NCBI GenBank assembly: GCA_002205965.3
Contig: NADL03000016.1
Span: forward strand, 682,001 to 746,000
Reading direction: 5' to 3'
Length of the DNA stretch: 64,000 nt
From: Kappaphycus alvarezii
Taxonomy: Eukaryota; Rhodophyta; Florideophyceae; Gigartinales; Solieriaceae
Part shown: positions 31,860-42,916 of the stretch, piece by piece
Position numbering within the stretch: the first letter of the stretch is position 1
How the letters are laid out: every line of letters begins with the position of its first letter
The notes under the pieces: model-generated
Told to the model about the DNA's origin: nothing
Database searches by the model: none
The model's input: the letters and a program-made list of their open reading frames with translations, nothing else
Program-made: the position numbers and the translations under genes

Positions 31860-32669
31860 ATCCCTATGGTGTTTCTCGCGCACGTGGTCCATGAAGCAAC
31901 ACCTTTTTGTGCTCGCGTGACAGATATAAACATCAGCAAGCCCATTGTCACGGCAAGTAGAACAAAGAAATTTTGACTTACTGACCTTACAAACTCAACA
32001 GCGACCTTGGTAAGATGCGTTAGTATACTCAACGTTACTCAATTTGCTCTTCTTGTTAGTTGCAGCAAGATGAGTTCCAATCCCTGAAACAGGTTCCGAT
32101 ATATCACTGTCATCCTCATTTTGTAAGCAGTTAGATGCCCTACGTGATCACGAATCAAACTTATTCTCAATAAGTTCTTCGGCAAGCATCTCATAAAACT
32201 TAGATTGTGATACGCAGAGTCTTAGACCAAAAGAATGCTTATATAGTAAAAATGAATCAACAATTATGATCGATAGGAGAGAGCAATTGACCCTGAGCGA
32301 CCAATCTTTGACTTCCAATTTCTTCTCAGTTCCAAGAGTATCTTGCCTACATCTGTTGTGGCGATAGACTTGGGAACACGTGTCGTAGTACCTCTCCACA
32401 ACATCTGGAACTAAAATCTCGAATTCTACTTTCCTTGTCTCGCCATCGGCAGTTCTCCTTCCAGTTCTCATTGAGGGGATAATCGAGGGGCATCGCGTCA
32501 GGGAAAGTTGGTCCTGCGTTGAGCAGAGTGGGAATTCTCGAAAAGTTTGTTTTGATCGAGTATCTACATGTTTACTAGAGTACGTGGGAACTAGAAAAGG
32601 CGGCTGAAAAATTTTGTATTTTAAAAAATAGTTGGTAAAAGTTGTCCTCATATGAGGACAATGGTCCAA
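31860..32669 (-). pseudogene. PiggyBac-like transposase, carboxyl-terminal remnant
   Basis: The minus-strand ORF 32,669-32,148 contains VVERYYDTCSQVYRHNRCRQ, then EKKLEVKDWSLRVNCSLLS and IIIVDSFLLYKHSFG. This is the end of the DDE_Tnp_1_7 (piggyBac) transposase fold as seen in protist elements. Beyond a stop, the strand continues with GIGTHLAATNKK (about 32,080) and, after a further stop or frame change, a cysteine-rich tail (C-x2-C, FLCSTC, YICH, CCF-x2-H) near 31,990-31,870. That tail is the cross-brace zinc domain that piggyBac transposases use to bind their ends. The amino-terminal DNA-cleavage region is missing. The expected TTAA target and end repeats were not found. It is a dead copy that catalysed cut-and-paste transposition when intact. 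Confidence 0.75.
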
Positions 32670-32689
32670 TAGACACTAGAGGGAAGTAG

Positions 32690-32735
32690 AAGAAGTTCAA
32701 TGCGTTCAGTATCTACTGTGCAGCGTACAGGGCCA
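32690..32735 (-). mobile_element. LINE family alpha 3' tail
   Basis: GAAGAAGTTCAATGCGTTCA is the terminal sequence of the family alpha LINE. Only the last tens of bases are present before another LINE tail begins. Confidence 0.65.
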
Positions 32736-32930
32736 TTAAAATTGACTAGCTTTGAAGCAAACATCTGCGTGTTACGGACTACGGCCAACCACTGAAGCTG
32801 CACACGTGGACCAAATGGCACAGCGCCAGTGGCGACGCAGCATATGCTGTGAGCATGATCGACGCCGAGCAGCTGCGAAGCCCTGAGGACACTAATGTGG
32901 TGAACATTTATTTGAACTCCTGACTACAAA
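32736..32930 (-). mobile_element. LINE family beta 3' tail
   Basis: GGCCATTAAAATTGACTAGC and the following AAACATCTGCGTGTTACGG match the tail of the minus-strand LINE at 42.92 kb. The tail directly adjoins a family alpha tail, as it does there. Confidence 0.65.
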
Positions 32931-32971
32931 ATGGCGCCTAGTGGGCTATGTTGTCAGGGTAATCTTGCAGG

Positions 32972-33180
32972 AGGGAATTTTTGGGTTTTTTTAATGCATA
33001 GAAGATGTGGTCGGTTATATCCACGAGGCTAATACGTTATGCGGGAGAAGTCGTCGCTGATGGGTAACACTACAGCAAAGGACCTTGTTTACAGAGTTGG
33101 CTCAATGCCGGCGAGCAGGCATGCCGCGTTGACATGACGGCCGCAGCAGCGTGCCTTTGGGTAAGCACCACTCTAACCAT
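32972..33180. repeat. Repeats shared with 19.30 kb and with 8.8/39.8 kb
   Basis: The segment 32,972-33,031 (TTTTTGGG...AATGCAT.GAAGATGTGGTCGG) is nearly identical to 19,304-19,360. It is followed by the GACATGACGGCCGCAGCAGC repeat (about 33,133), copy 2 of the unknown dispersed repeat. Confidence 0.55.
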
Positions 33181-34815
33181 CATGCAGGTGAATACTGTAA
33201 TGCATGTGGAGAATATTGCTTGGTTGGACTTAGGTGTGTATCATAAGGGCCCTTTGAGGTAAAGATGGTAGGGAGGTGCAGCGTAGTGGCCGCTAACGAT
33301 GAGAATATAGTACAATGATGGCGTCCCGTAGTAGTTTGAGTTGGTTGTCGGTGAGGGCGTTGTTCCGGAGGAGTTCCATTGTCCTGGTAGCGGCTCTGTG
33401 GGGCGTTGTCGTAGGCACTGGGTGATGTGGGAACCAGTGTAGGAACCGGCGTAAGGCGAGGCGACGTGGGTGCCCCTTCATGATGGGAGAGGTGAGAAAG
33501 GATGGGAATGTTCCGACATGTGTTGTGGCGGGAGCTTGTCGGGATGAGAAGCGACGTTGGCGGCAGAATGGGGGTGGTTAAGGGTATTCCAGACGGTGGT
33601 GTAGAGGTGAGATGGGTGCGTCTGGGATGCGGAGGTGAGGCTTTTGTGGAGAACCGAGTTGGCTCCATAGGTTCTGATGATTTGTATGGTGCGGGCCGCC
33701 GTTGACTTCTGGTTGCCTCTGCCCGTTTTGGTGGTGGCTTGAAGAGTGGAGAGGAAGTTGGAGGCTTGCCTTACGAGAAGGCTGGTGAGGTCCGGGATTT
33801 GGAGGATGGCTCGTAGACGGGATAGGTGCGTGGTGTTGAATGTGCCTCTTGTACGGAGGTAGGATGCGAAGAGCTCCCGCTGGATGGAGAGGTCGGTGCG
33901 ATGGGGCTCGTCGAGGTCGCGCAGCAGGAATGCTCCGTAGAGGTACGTGCTGCGTATGAAGGTGTGGAGGAGGTGGCCAGGACGGGCGGGGGTCATGTCA
34001 GTAGTGAGGGGCGTTGAGTGTAGCAGGGACCGGGTGCCTTGTAGGGTGCGTTGTGCCCTGATGATGGTCGCGTCGGAGTGAATTCCTGGGGGTGATTGTC
34101 ATCCCTAGGTATGGGGCCTTGTCGGAGAGAGGGATCGCCTTGGAATGGATTGTGAGTGGTAGTCCTGGTGGGCCGGGTGTTGGGAGATTACTATGCACTT
34201 GTTGGGTGCCCAGTTCATTGTGGCCGATGCCACCGTTGACATTCGTCGAGGAGAGTCTGGAGGAGGGAAGGGTCGTGGGAGGAGGAGGACGTCGTCTGCG
34301 AATAGTTTGCATGGAGGAGGGAGGGAGAGGGAGGTCGTGATGGCGTCAGGGCGGCGGGAAGGCCGTTAATAAAGACATTGAAAGGAGTGGGGAGAGAGGG
34401 GAACCTTGGGTGAGACCGAGGCGGATTTCCGTTGTCGTAGAGGTACAGTCGTCTCTTGTCCGGACCGTGAGGGGCAGGAGGCATGCTCTTATCATGGCTG
34501 TTTCTGTGTAGGGGAGCATGCGTCCGCAGTCGTGTAAGAGCAGTTGACGGTTGACCCTGTCATAGGCCTTGAGCATATCCAGGGCAGCGAGCCAGCGGTC
34601 CCCTTGTCGTATGGCTGCTTCCGTGGCTATGAGAGCGTGGAGGGGGCCTATTCTTCTTTGAAGCCAAATTGCATTGGGTGGGGTCTGTGAGGTCGGCTAG
34701 GAAAGAGGCGAGACCTCCTTCGATGGCTTTCCGGCAGTGCGATAAGAGGCAAAGGGCGGTAATTCGCTGGATTTGTTGGTCCCCGCGTTTGTGGACCGGG
34801 ATCAGTGGTGCGACT
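33180..34815 (-). mobile_element. LINE reverse transcriptase remnant of a second type (L1/Tad-like)
   Basis: The minus strand carries ordered reverse transcriptase motifs: PVHKRGDQ and SHCRKAIEGGLASFL (about 34,810-34,700), then MLKAYDRVNRQLLLHDCGRM (34,576 onward), GLTQGSPLSPLL, the catalytic LFADDVLLL (about 34,310-34,285), and a long carboxyl region (33,996-33,478). These fall in at least four frames, so several frameshifts are present. The motif order and the K-A-Y-D-x-V phrase fit apurinic-endonuclease LINEs such as L1 or Tad rather than the endonuclease-tailed LINEs around it. Upstream ORFs are missing. Confidence 0.75.
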
Positions 34816-35875
34816 GAACACCGTGCGGACAGATACGCCGAAGCGGATAGACACCTCCGGGAGTTTGTCCGACGGCTCCCTACGCCTTTCACTAATGATG
34901 GCAGTCCTGCGGGAACACTGACCGCGGCCAGCCTCGCTACCAAGCCCGATAGTAACACAACATTCCATATCGAGACTGGCATGAGTCGGCAGCAAAGTTC
35001 TGGAAGGACGATGAATGGACGAGGTTGCCAAACCCGCATCGCATTCAGAAGCAGATATTCGGCGAAGAATTCGACGTCAAGCATATTTGAAAACGCAAGC
35101 AGGAGCCTTCTCACTGCACACACCCACTTGTAAGTCAGCCGAACGACCAACGAGATGTGGACACGATGCTGTGCCGTCACCTGGGAGTCCGCATGTTTGA
35201 CTACTCTGCTCCGCTGCGGTGCGCTGAGTGCCACAGGTCCATGGATCTCTTGGGAGACCATGCAGCGGATCCTTGTAACAAAGGCCTCGGGTGGACCAAC
35301 TGGCAACAGCAGTTGTAAGAGTACTTGGGCGAGAGCTGTTCAAGGCAGGAGTCGGCGTCCAATACGAGATCAATACTTCCTGGACTGAATGTGCGACCCG
35401 CGGATATCCTGGTGCACCCGCGTCTGACCCATTGAACACCGTCCCGTCCTCTCCCGGTGGCCTGCGACAATCACCGTATCCTCGCCATTCCAGGAGTGCT
35501 ATATATCAATGGGAGAACGAGAAGCGTGAACCGTTGCCAACGCAGCATAGAAGCGGAAGAATAGGGACCTAGCCACGATGCCATTCCTGGCGAGTCCTGC
35601 CCGGACGATCAAGGTTAGGATGGATTTTGTGCCGCTGGCTTTTGACTCGTTAGGATCACCTTCTGCGACAGCATCGAAGGTCATAGAGAAGTACGCGGCA
35701 GCTGTCGCGTCTCGCAGCGGCTGTTCTACGGGGGAGTGAAGACTCGTCTGTACCAGAAACTCAGCTACGCCATTTGGTCCACATGTCCGGCGTCTGCAAC
35801 ATGCCGTGCCCCGCAACACGCGGAATTTAGTCACCCTATTCAAGATTAATTTTGTAGCGACTTCACTGTGTTGCA
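34816..35875 (+). mobile_element. Endonuclease LINE 3' part (family gamma), plus copy
   Basis: The plus strand encodes the linker (FTNDGSPAGTLTAASLATKP, about 34,890-34,950), the zinc motif LRCAECHRSMDLLGDHAADP (about 35,210-35,270), LNVRPADILVHPR (about 35,385) and the gamma carboxyl end (KTRLYQKLSYAIWSTC). Several frameshifts separate these. The 3' trailer ends near 35,875 against a minus-strand LINE. Confidence 0.75.
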
Positions 35876-35879
35876 CATA

Positions 35880-38230
35880 AAATTAAAGTGATAAAGGGCA
35901 TAGCTCAGCGTTTGAAGAAGCCGAAATGACACCTTCGTGTTAAAGCTTCCGATACGGGCCGCGATGACAGCCGCGTATTTGTCGACCACCTTAGATGTGG
36001 TCACCGAAAGGGATCCCAAACAGTAGAAGGCTACCTGCACAAACTGCCATCCGAGTTGCGGCCGTCCAGGTGAAGCTTTGCCAGGAATGGCGGCGATTTT
36101 GGTCGCAAAGTCCCTCAGTTTCCGTCGTTCTGCAGCATCGCGGCAGCGCGCGCTTCCCGGGCTCCCTTGGAAAGGAAGCACTGTTGGAAAGGTGAGGAGA
36201 CTGTGATGTCATAAGCAACCGGGAGAGGGGCTTAGGCTTCTCTGGAGGGTAGTCGGGTGGACGAAGATGTCGGCTGGTCGGGCGTCCAGTCCGGGAAGTA
36301 AATACGGGGCTTCGTAGTGGACACCGGCTCCAGCGGATTTGAATAGGTCTTGCCGAGCAATTTTTTGCTACTGCTTCGTGGCGGTTCTTCCAACCGAGAC
36401 CTTTGTTACAAAGGTCAGCGGCATGGTCGTCGAGGTGCTCCATAGGAGTCTTGCATTCCGTGCAAAGGAGCGTAGAAGTTTCATCGGAGACAGGAACTCT
36501 CATCTGACGACGCAACATCACCGACCACACGTCGTCGTAGGTGTGGGTGACTGCAGATGGGTGGGCATTGAGGAAAGCCGCGGCAGGTGTATCCAAAAAA
36601 ACGTAACGGCGGATCCATTGACGGATCTCGAGTTCTGAATGAGACACGGGGTTCGGGAATCGCGACCAGTCATCATCTTTCCAGAAGAGTTTGGCGGACG
36701 ACTTGCACCATGCTTGATATAAGATTCTGTTCGTAGTATCAGGCTTGGACGCGAGGGTGGCCGCGGTAAGTGCTCCTGGGAGACCTCCATGTTTTGTGGG
36801 GAATGATTGATGGGTGGAGGCGTTGGAAAAATGTGCATAGATGTCGATCCGCTTCCGCGCACGTGAGTAAACGGGATTCAGCGGCACCAGCCTCACGTTA
36901 GTCCTTTACCTTTCGGGAGTCTATGAGGCTAGCCGCGTATTCGGCAATATTCAGCGTGGCAAGGGGCGTGAATCCGTGACCGCTATAGCGAAAAGGTAGA
37001 GTCACCTGTTGGCGTACCCTGTTCGTCATCGGCACATGATTTGACCGCGAGTAAAACCGAATCTGGTCTGTATCAAATTGTTGTGCTATTGCGGTTTTCA
37101 GATTGGGCGGCGTTAGCTTAATTGCATGCAGAGGCGCAAACTCTGTGGATATGGAACCGGACGCGTGCATCTCCAATCCCGTCTATTAGCGACAGTGTTC
37201 TGTTGCAGTCATCGATTTTCCTAGTAAGGAAGTTCTCCATAAAAAGAGTTCGACCAATCGGGGCACGAGAAGCCCGATGCCCGCGTCTGAGAATTTCTCA
37301 CGGGGGAAGCGACGTAATAAAGTAGATAGCTGGTTGACGGGTTGGACGGCCAGAAAAGGCGTGTTTTGGCTGGATTTAGAAAGAAGCCGTGGTCCGGTCC
37401 TTTGGAGAACAGGATCTCAACTGCCTTGCCTAGCTCAGCGTGGGTGCCTAGAAGAGAGTTCGGTCGTCGGCGTACCAGCGATGGAGGCTTAGCTGGGTGG
37501 TCTCTGCTATTGCTTTCGCCAAGGTGCAGTACAACGGAAAAAATAAGCATGCTATCCCTTGTTGCATTCCGGCTTGGCTGGGAATGTTCAACGGAAAAAA
37601 AAGCATGCTAGTTGGGTCTCCTTGTTGCATTCCGGCTTGGCTGGGAATGTTCAACGGAAAAAAATAAGCATGCTAGTTGGGTCTCCTTGTTGCATTCCGG
37701 CTTGGCTGGGAATGTTCTGTGCAAACGCCGCAGGCAGGATCAGAAACAGCGTTTGGCAGGCGTAGACCATGTTCAAGAACCGGCAGAGCGAGGGTACCTT
37801 GGAGGGCAGCAGATCGATCATCCGTTGCCGCGAGAATCGGTGGAATGCGTTGTGCGCATCGACCGATAGAGCATGTAGGCGGCATCCTTGCCTCTGCTAC
37901 AGAGTTGCCTCCGAACATCGTGAACAATGGAGTCCAGGCCAGAGGGGATACGATTGGCGAGTTGCAGCGAGGCGATGTAGTCTCGAGTGTCATCCAGTGC
38001 TTGGGGTAAGAGAACTTTCGTCACCAGGCGCCGTAACGCCGTCCCAATGGCGATAGGGCGGATCTTATCCGGGCGTGGTTGGATCAGGAGAAGAGTCGCA
38101 GAGGAAATGAGCAAGATTGTGGCGTCAGGGAGATCCCCATTAGTTAGTCGCCGCACAACGGAAATGAGCACAGAGATTCCCGTGAGCCCTGCCTCTCGCG
38201 TCACCCTGGTGTTCGCCAGGTGTAGAAGCC
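35880..38230 (-). mobile_element. Endonuclease LINE, longest copy (family beta): RT, linker, zinc motif, nuclease
   Basis: The minus strand gives the fullest endonuclease-LINE pol region here. It starts with DKIRPIAIGTALRRLVTKVL (about 38,070), passes through a reverse transcriptase core with GMQQGDPTSML and the catalytic RWYADDRTLF (about 37,480), then a thumb/linker region (37,176-36,898 and 36,896 onward). The zinc motif CTECKTPMEHLDDHAADLC lies near 36,460-36,400, followed by a restriction-like nuclease region to about 36,000. The known role of the family is target-primed reverse transcription, with the nuclease nicking the target. Several frameshifts separate these parts, and a triplicated segment interrupts the reverse transcriptase (37,535-37,720). 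Compared with the copy at 42.92 kb it lacks about 100 bases of the 3' tail. Confidence 0.8.
37535..37725. repeat. Triplicated 56-65 bp segment inside LINE reverse transcriptase
   Basis: A unit containing AAGCATGCT (starts 37,545, 37,601 and 37,666) and CATTCCGGCTTGGCTGGGAA occurs three times in a row. On the coding strand each unit encodes IPSQAGMQQG plus hydrophobic residues just before the catalytic YADD. Confidence 0.9.
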
Positions 38231-38269
38231 TAGGGGACTTGCGATCAGGCCCCGAGGATTAGGGGATTT

Positions 38270-38640
38270 AGCATTGAACTCCACTGCACTCTTCCAGGTG
38301 AAAAACTGCAGTCTACCATCACCTCCGAACTCCACGCTTCCGCATTCGATCGCGCGTTGCTCCGCGCCGACGCTGCGGACCGGGCTCGTCTCCCCTCGGT
38401 GCGTGCCAAATCCACCTGTTCCCTCTTCACTGCTCTTCCCCACCAGCACCGGCACCTATTTTACATCCCATGCCTGAACAATTGCTGTCGCCTACGTCTC
38501 GGTATCCCACTTCTCGGGACAATCGCGGTGCCCAGTCTGCTCTAACCGTTCCATCGACGTCGCTCCAGTTCTAGACCCGATGGGAAAGCATACAAGTATG
38601 ATGACGGGTAAACCCGGTTTCCAAACGTCTGACGCAGCAC
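38270..38640 (+). mobile_element. LINE linker fragment
   Basis: The plus strand reads RALLRADAADRARLPSVRAK and then CCRLRLGIPLLG. The R-L-R-L-G-[IL]-P phrase before a cysteine-poor GTIAVPSL matches the linker upstream of the zinc motif in endonuclease LINEs. A related piece is at 44.5-44.8 kb on the minus strand. Confidence 0.5.
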
Positions 38641-38934
38641 TCAAGAATTCGTAAAGCTTTTCCGTCCACCAAACTAAATAATAAAGAAGTTATTTGAAAT
38701 TATTGTTTTAGATGTTTCAATAGCTGCCTTGAGCGCAATAAATATGGCCTTTACTGATTTCCCGCCAAATAGGAACGTGAATCAATTTGTTAAGACGACG
38801 TACTGTAGTCGGCAGGTGGAGCAAGTGGGTCTGCAGCAAAGCAGAAATCGCAGTCTTCGCTAGCGATTGCGTCAATTCCTAGGTGCTTACCCAGACAACC
38901 ATGTCCCGTCCAACTTGCGCCTCAGAAAGGCAGT

Positions 38935-39497
38935 CGCATATTAATCGCGCCTGTTTGTGGCATTGCTCTTCCAGCAGAGGTCGTGGCATCCCTTGGAGTG
39001 CTAGTCCAGCCTGTTCGACTTCCACACGCGCGGTGGTTGGCCCCACCACATGGCACATCACGTTGCATTTTATCGGGAAGGCGCGTATATCTGTTGTTCA
39101 ACGCGCACTCGAGGAAGTGCGGACCAATCCCTTCGACATCCAGCTCAAATCTGTCGGGATTTTTGAACATTCGCGTCGTCCCCAAGTAATGTGGGCCGGC
39201 GTGGAACCCAATCCCGATTTGCTTTGTTTACACGCGGCTATAGGAAGACAACTCACGAAGTTAGGATTTCGAGCTGAGGAACGACCGTATTATCCTCATG
39301 TTTCCATTGCAAAAGTTCCATGTAAAGATGAAGAGGAGGCTACAATGCTGAGGACTTTCGCTGAGGAGAACGATTCGTTCGAGTGCCCTTCGTGGCATGT
39401 CGATAAGTTCATATTGTTTGAAAGCGTCCGCGAATCATCTGGCACAGTCTACGTTACCAGAGGTGAGTATCCAATCTCTATTCGTACACCTCACTAG
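38935..39497 (+). CDS. thpR: RNA 2',3'-cyclic phosphodiesterase / 2'-5' RNA ligase family protein, one frame change
   Basis: This two-histidine phosphoesterase carries both catalytic tetrapeptides: WHITLHFIG (HxTL at 39,054) and YYPHVSIAKV (HxSI at 39,297). Between them LQLKSVGIFEHS-like and VMWAGVEPNP segments match the ThpR/LigT family, which opens 2',3'-cyclic phosphates on RNA and can join 2'-5' ends. The amino terminus lies in the next frame: RILIAPVCGIALPAEVVASL and ARWLAPPH from 38,935 to about 39,045. The shift falls in or beside CCCCACCACA (39,041-39,050). Length (about 190 residues) is normal for the family. The true start codon is not certain. Neighbours on both sides are LINE pieces, so this is an isolated host gene or a recent pseudogene. 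Confidence 0.75.
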
Positions 39498-39499
39498 AA

Positions 39500-39780
39500 T
39501 AGCTTCGATCGTCTGAAGTAACCCATCGCACCTAAGGTAAAGTGCCAATTTTCGTATGGTCCATGATGAACAACACCTGGCTTCGGATGCTACTCGTGCT
39601 TTGCTCTACCTTGCTGTCTCGCGATGAAAACCTTGAAGCTGATCATGGTTGCCACAAAGACATGATCCTCCTTAAGCAAAGAGGAAAAGGTGTGGTGTTT
39701 TACTCACGGAAGATATATTCGATCTATCCTAAAGATTTCAAGACAACCACAGCCGACTCAAAAAGGTGTGCCCACACAGG
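39500..39780 (+). other. Unassigned open frame after thpR
   Basis: A 164-residue frame (39,542-40,036) has no recognised domain. Its second half overlaps copy 3 of the dispersed repeat. I do not support it as a gene. Confidence 0.3.
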
Positions 39781-40000
39781 GATGAGGGAGGAACTATTCT
39801 CCCTAAAAGGGCACCTTCAGGCCAGCCATCAAGCAGGCCACATTGGACATGACGGCTGCTGCAGCGTGCCTTTGCATCAAATCCCCCCTAACCTTTCCAT
39901 ACATCTCCACTGCCCTCACGGCCACGTTCCTTGCCACGTCACTTGGCACTGGCATGCATCCGGGTGCAAACCTCCAAGAATAGAGATTGGCACAGGCAAG
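39780..40000 (+). repeat. Dispersed repeat of unknown kind (copy 3)
   Basis: It contains ACATGACGGCTGCTGCAGCG, as at 8.84 and 33.13 kb, and shares an upstream TCCCTAAAA segment with the 8.8 kb copy. Confidence 0.45.
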
Positions 40001-40003
40001 AGC

Positions 40004-42180
40004 CTACCACTGGTGGAAGTCGCGATAAATGATTGATGTCTTCTCAGCTTCGCATTTCGCGCCGCAATTCAGAGAGGACGTCGGGCTGAAGGCCCTGTTT
40101 CTCCTGTTGGGGGAGCGGGGGATCCACGAAGGTGACATAAAAAAGCACGTCCCTCCGCTTTTCCAATAGCTTGGATGTCCGATCTTGTGCGGCGGAGACC
40201 ATGTCGTGGCTCTACGACAGCATGACGAGCGACTCTTGCGAGGTTTTTTGCGAGAAGGTTGGGTTGGCGATAATGTCTGTTGATCCTTTGGGCCCCGTGC
40301 GAGCATTGCATGAGATGATCACCGTGTACATCGAGTGTTTCCGAGCAATTTCTTCTCGGGCATGGCGTGCCAGGGTGAAAACTGGGACTTGGCAGTCGTA
40401 TTGAAGCCACACTGAGAATTCTCGACGTTCAGTGCGGGTATGGGGTAAAGTACAACCATTCTTTAGCACCCGGAGGCCCATAGATGCGCGAAACGCCTGC
40501 CTCGTGGAATCTTTTTGTGAGCAAATTACTCTGAACTGAATAATCCTAGACGGCAGGCAAGAGTTCGACCACCTCCGATGCGCGTCTGCACCCGCTTCGT
40601 ATGTTCTCAGCTCCGTAGTAGAAGCTGGGAGCAAGGTCTTGCAAAGCTTGATAGAGAATAAGCTAGAAGCCAAGAATGCCGCGCCGCAATGTTGTTCGCG
40701 GAGGTGATTCCGATCCAAGAGATGGGTTTTTCGGGTTTGACTAGTAAATGGAGTTCTCGCAATACTTCAGAGTGCAGTGCTCCCCCTGCCAATGCTCGAG
40801 CAAAGTCCTCTATCGTCCGGTCGAACTCTTCCGCGCCTTCTCCGGTGCAAGACGGGGGCACTACGCGCAACAAAAAGCTTATTTTGCAGACAACAAAACA
40901 GTTACGGAGTAGCTGGAACGCTACTTGCCTAATCGCAAGGTCAGCAATGGCTTCGAGGAACAGGCTGAGATATAAGACATGCCTCGTAAAGCGTGGTGTA
41001 TTCTTCAGTACCGACGAGGGCGTTTAGGACTCTTGGTTGAACTCGTCTGGGTAGAGACTGCACTGACCTTGGAGGGGCTGTGGGCCACCAGACAGTGCAT
41101 TTCGGCAGCGGCAAGTGCAGTCCTCGGCTTTCAGGGAAGTATTTCGATCCCTTTGACAAGTTGCTCTTGGCGCCCGGTAATGTACCCGTCATCGTAGTAC
41201 CACAGTTGAAGTAACAACTTTACCAAATCTCCGTCCCCCCTTCCTCTGAACTCAAGAGTTCTTGTATTTGAGGTTAATAGAATGCAGCACCAGGTCGAAA
41301 AGTAGGCCCCCTAGGTTTTCCCCTTGTTGCGTCCCGCAGGCGCTTCTTATAATGTGACGGCAATTCACAGAAAGGCGTGCTTATTTGCGTAACAATATGA
41401 GACCCAAGACTGTAACTCCGGGAATAGCTGTCTCACTGATTTCAGAAAAGCGGGTCTGCTGCACACATTTAACGCGTTCTTGAGGTAGACCGTCAACAAC
41501 CCATACGCTGGATTACTGCCGTAAATCTTGAACGACCCCTCGGATTCCGTGCAATACCGTGTCGGTACCCAACTTGGTGAGATACCAACTTGAAGGGGTT
41601 GGAGGAAGTCTGCCGACTTCTAGGATATTCGCTTCATTAAGCAGTTACCGACCAATCTGCGCAGCTTCTGCCCAACTGCAATTGGCATAGGTGACATGTC
41701 TTTCTTCGCCAACAGGGTTAGTGGAGCATCAGCGATCCAAGGGGCGAGAACGGTAAGTGCTTTTCGTGTTGCCAAAACATTAATAAGAGTCGTAAGAACT
41801 GCCAAAAAGCCGGAATTCCCCGATGAGGATGGACATCTTAGCATTTCTACCAGGTGGCATGGCTGTAGAACTGAATCTCCGGAAGAAAATACCGGCTTAA
41901 ATCCCCTGATAGCACCGAAAAGCTCATCGTAAACACTCAAGATAAGTAATGAGTAAAGATTGCTCCCTTCAGTGATCGGTCGGAAACCGTAGTTGGTAGG
42001 AAATGGTCCACTGACTAAAGTCGTTTCATCGGTGTCCTGCTGGGGATGTTTGTTCGATAAGAGCATCAATACCATCATCGGATAATGGTAGGGCGACCAA
42101 TGAGCGCAAAGCTTGTGCAGCCTTTCAGTACGCACCTTTTTTGGCCAGTTTTGCCGCCATTTTGATGTTGACCTGTTGCT
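40004..42180 (-). mobile_element. LINE with YxDD reverse transcriptase (family zeta), degraded
   Basis: The minus strand starts with KKDMSPMPIAVGQKLRRLVG (about 41,700-41,640), the amino-terminal RT motif of this LINE type. It passes through a thumb/palm region with the catalytic WYYDDGYITG (about 41,195-41,165), and ends in the linker (40,873-40,212: GITSANNIAARH, GAAFLASS, LRTYEAGADAH) and a zinc-motif/nuclease region (RRNCSETLDVHGDHLMQC, about 40,350). Domain order matches the endonuclease LINEs elsewhere in the window. At least four frameshifts or stops lie between recognisable parts. Confidence 0.7.
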
Positions 42181-42300
42181 GGTCCGAAGTGGGACGTCTT
42201 TATGCCATGCGGTTTTGAACTAAACGCGTGCTTGCGCCCGTAGTGTTTTGAGGCCCTCTGCGTTCCATATATCTATTATGTCCCTCATTTGTCCGTAATG

Positions 42301-42640
42301 GAATATAGAATTTACTCATTAATTTTCCTCACCGCCCTCAGAAAACCTGACCCAAGCCCCCAACTTTGAATTTCAACCGCTGGCGTTTGATTCCCTGGGG
42401 TCACCTTCGCCTGCCACCTTCCTCTTCATAGAGGGTCTTCTGCCGCGCATTGCGGAGAAGTTCGGCACCCCTGTCGGAGTGATCCGCAAGCGCGTGTTGA
42501 GTCGCATCAGTTGCACTATCTGGTCGTCAGTTGCGCAAGCTATTTTCTTGCGCATGTCCCTGCAGGTGGACGACGTGGACCATCCTTTTAGCTCTTAGCT
42601 AGCATTATAGATACTTAATGCAATAAAATTTAGTACTTGT
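42301..42640 (+). mobile_element. LINE family epsilon 3' end, plus copy
   Basis: The plus strand ends with GTGGACGACGTGGACCATCC and a trailer with TTAGCTAGCATTATAG and TGCAATAAAATT. It corresponds to the minus-strand LINE end at 4.64-4.95 kb (GGTGGTCCACGTCGGCCACG). Only the terminal coding part is present. Confidence 0.65.
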
Positions 42641-42916
42641 CGACCTCTGGCGTTTGATTCCCTGGGTGCCCCTTCCCCTGGTACAGTTGCGTTTGTCGTG
42701 TAGTTCCACGGATCGCGTCCAGGTGTCACTCGACACTTGGCGTTATCCGCCGCCGTATCTACCAGCGACTGAGTTGCACTCTCTGGTCATCCATTGCTCA
42801 AGCTATCCTGTCCTGAGCCCCGCTGCGCATGGACGATGAGGTACATCCGGTTAGATCTTAGCCGTACAGTTCGGACTTGCGCAGCTCCCAGTACATACTG
42901 AATGCATTAAACTTCT
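42641..42916 (+). mobile_element. LINE family alpha 3' end, plus copy
   Basis: The trailer CATACTGAATGCATTAAACT (about 42,893-42,912) is the inverse of the family alpha ends at 18.2, 31.35 and 32.69 kb. The preceding coding tail (GCGTTATCCGCCGCCGTATC) is the inverse of 18.36-18.39 kb. Confidence 0.7.

Noticed and set aside
37535-37725. CRISPR-like array
   Set aside because: Three adjacent units without variable spacers inside a reverse transcriptase; it is a tandem duplication.
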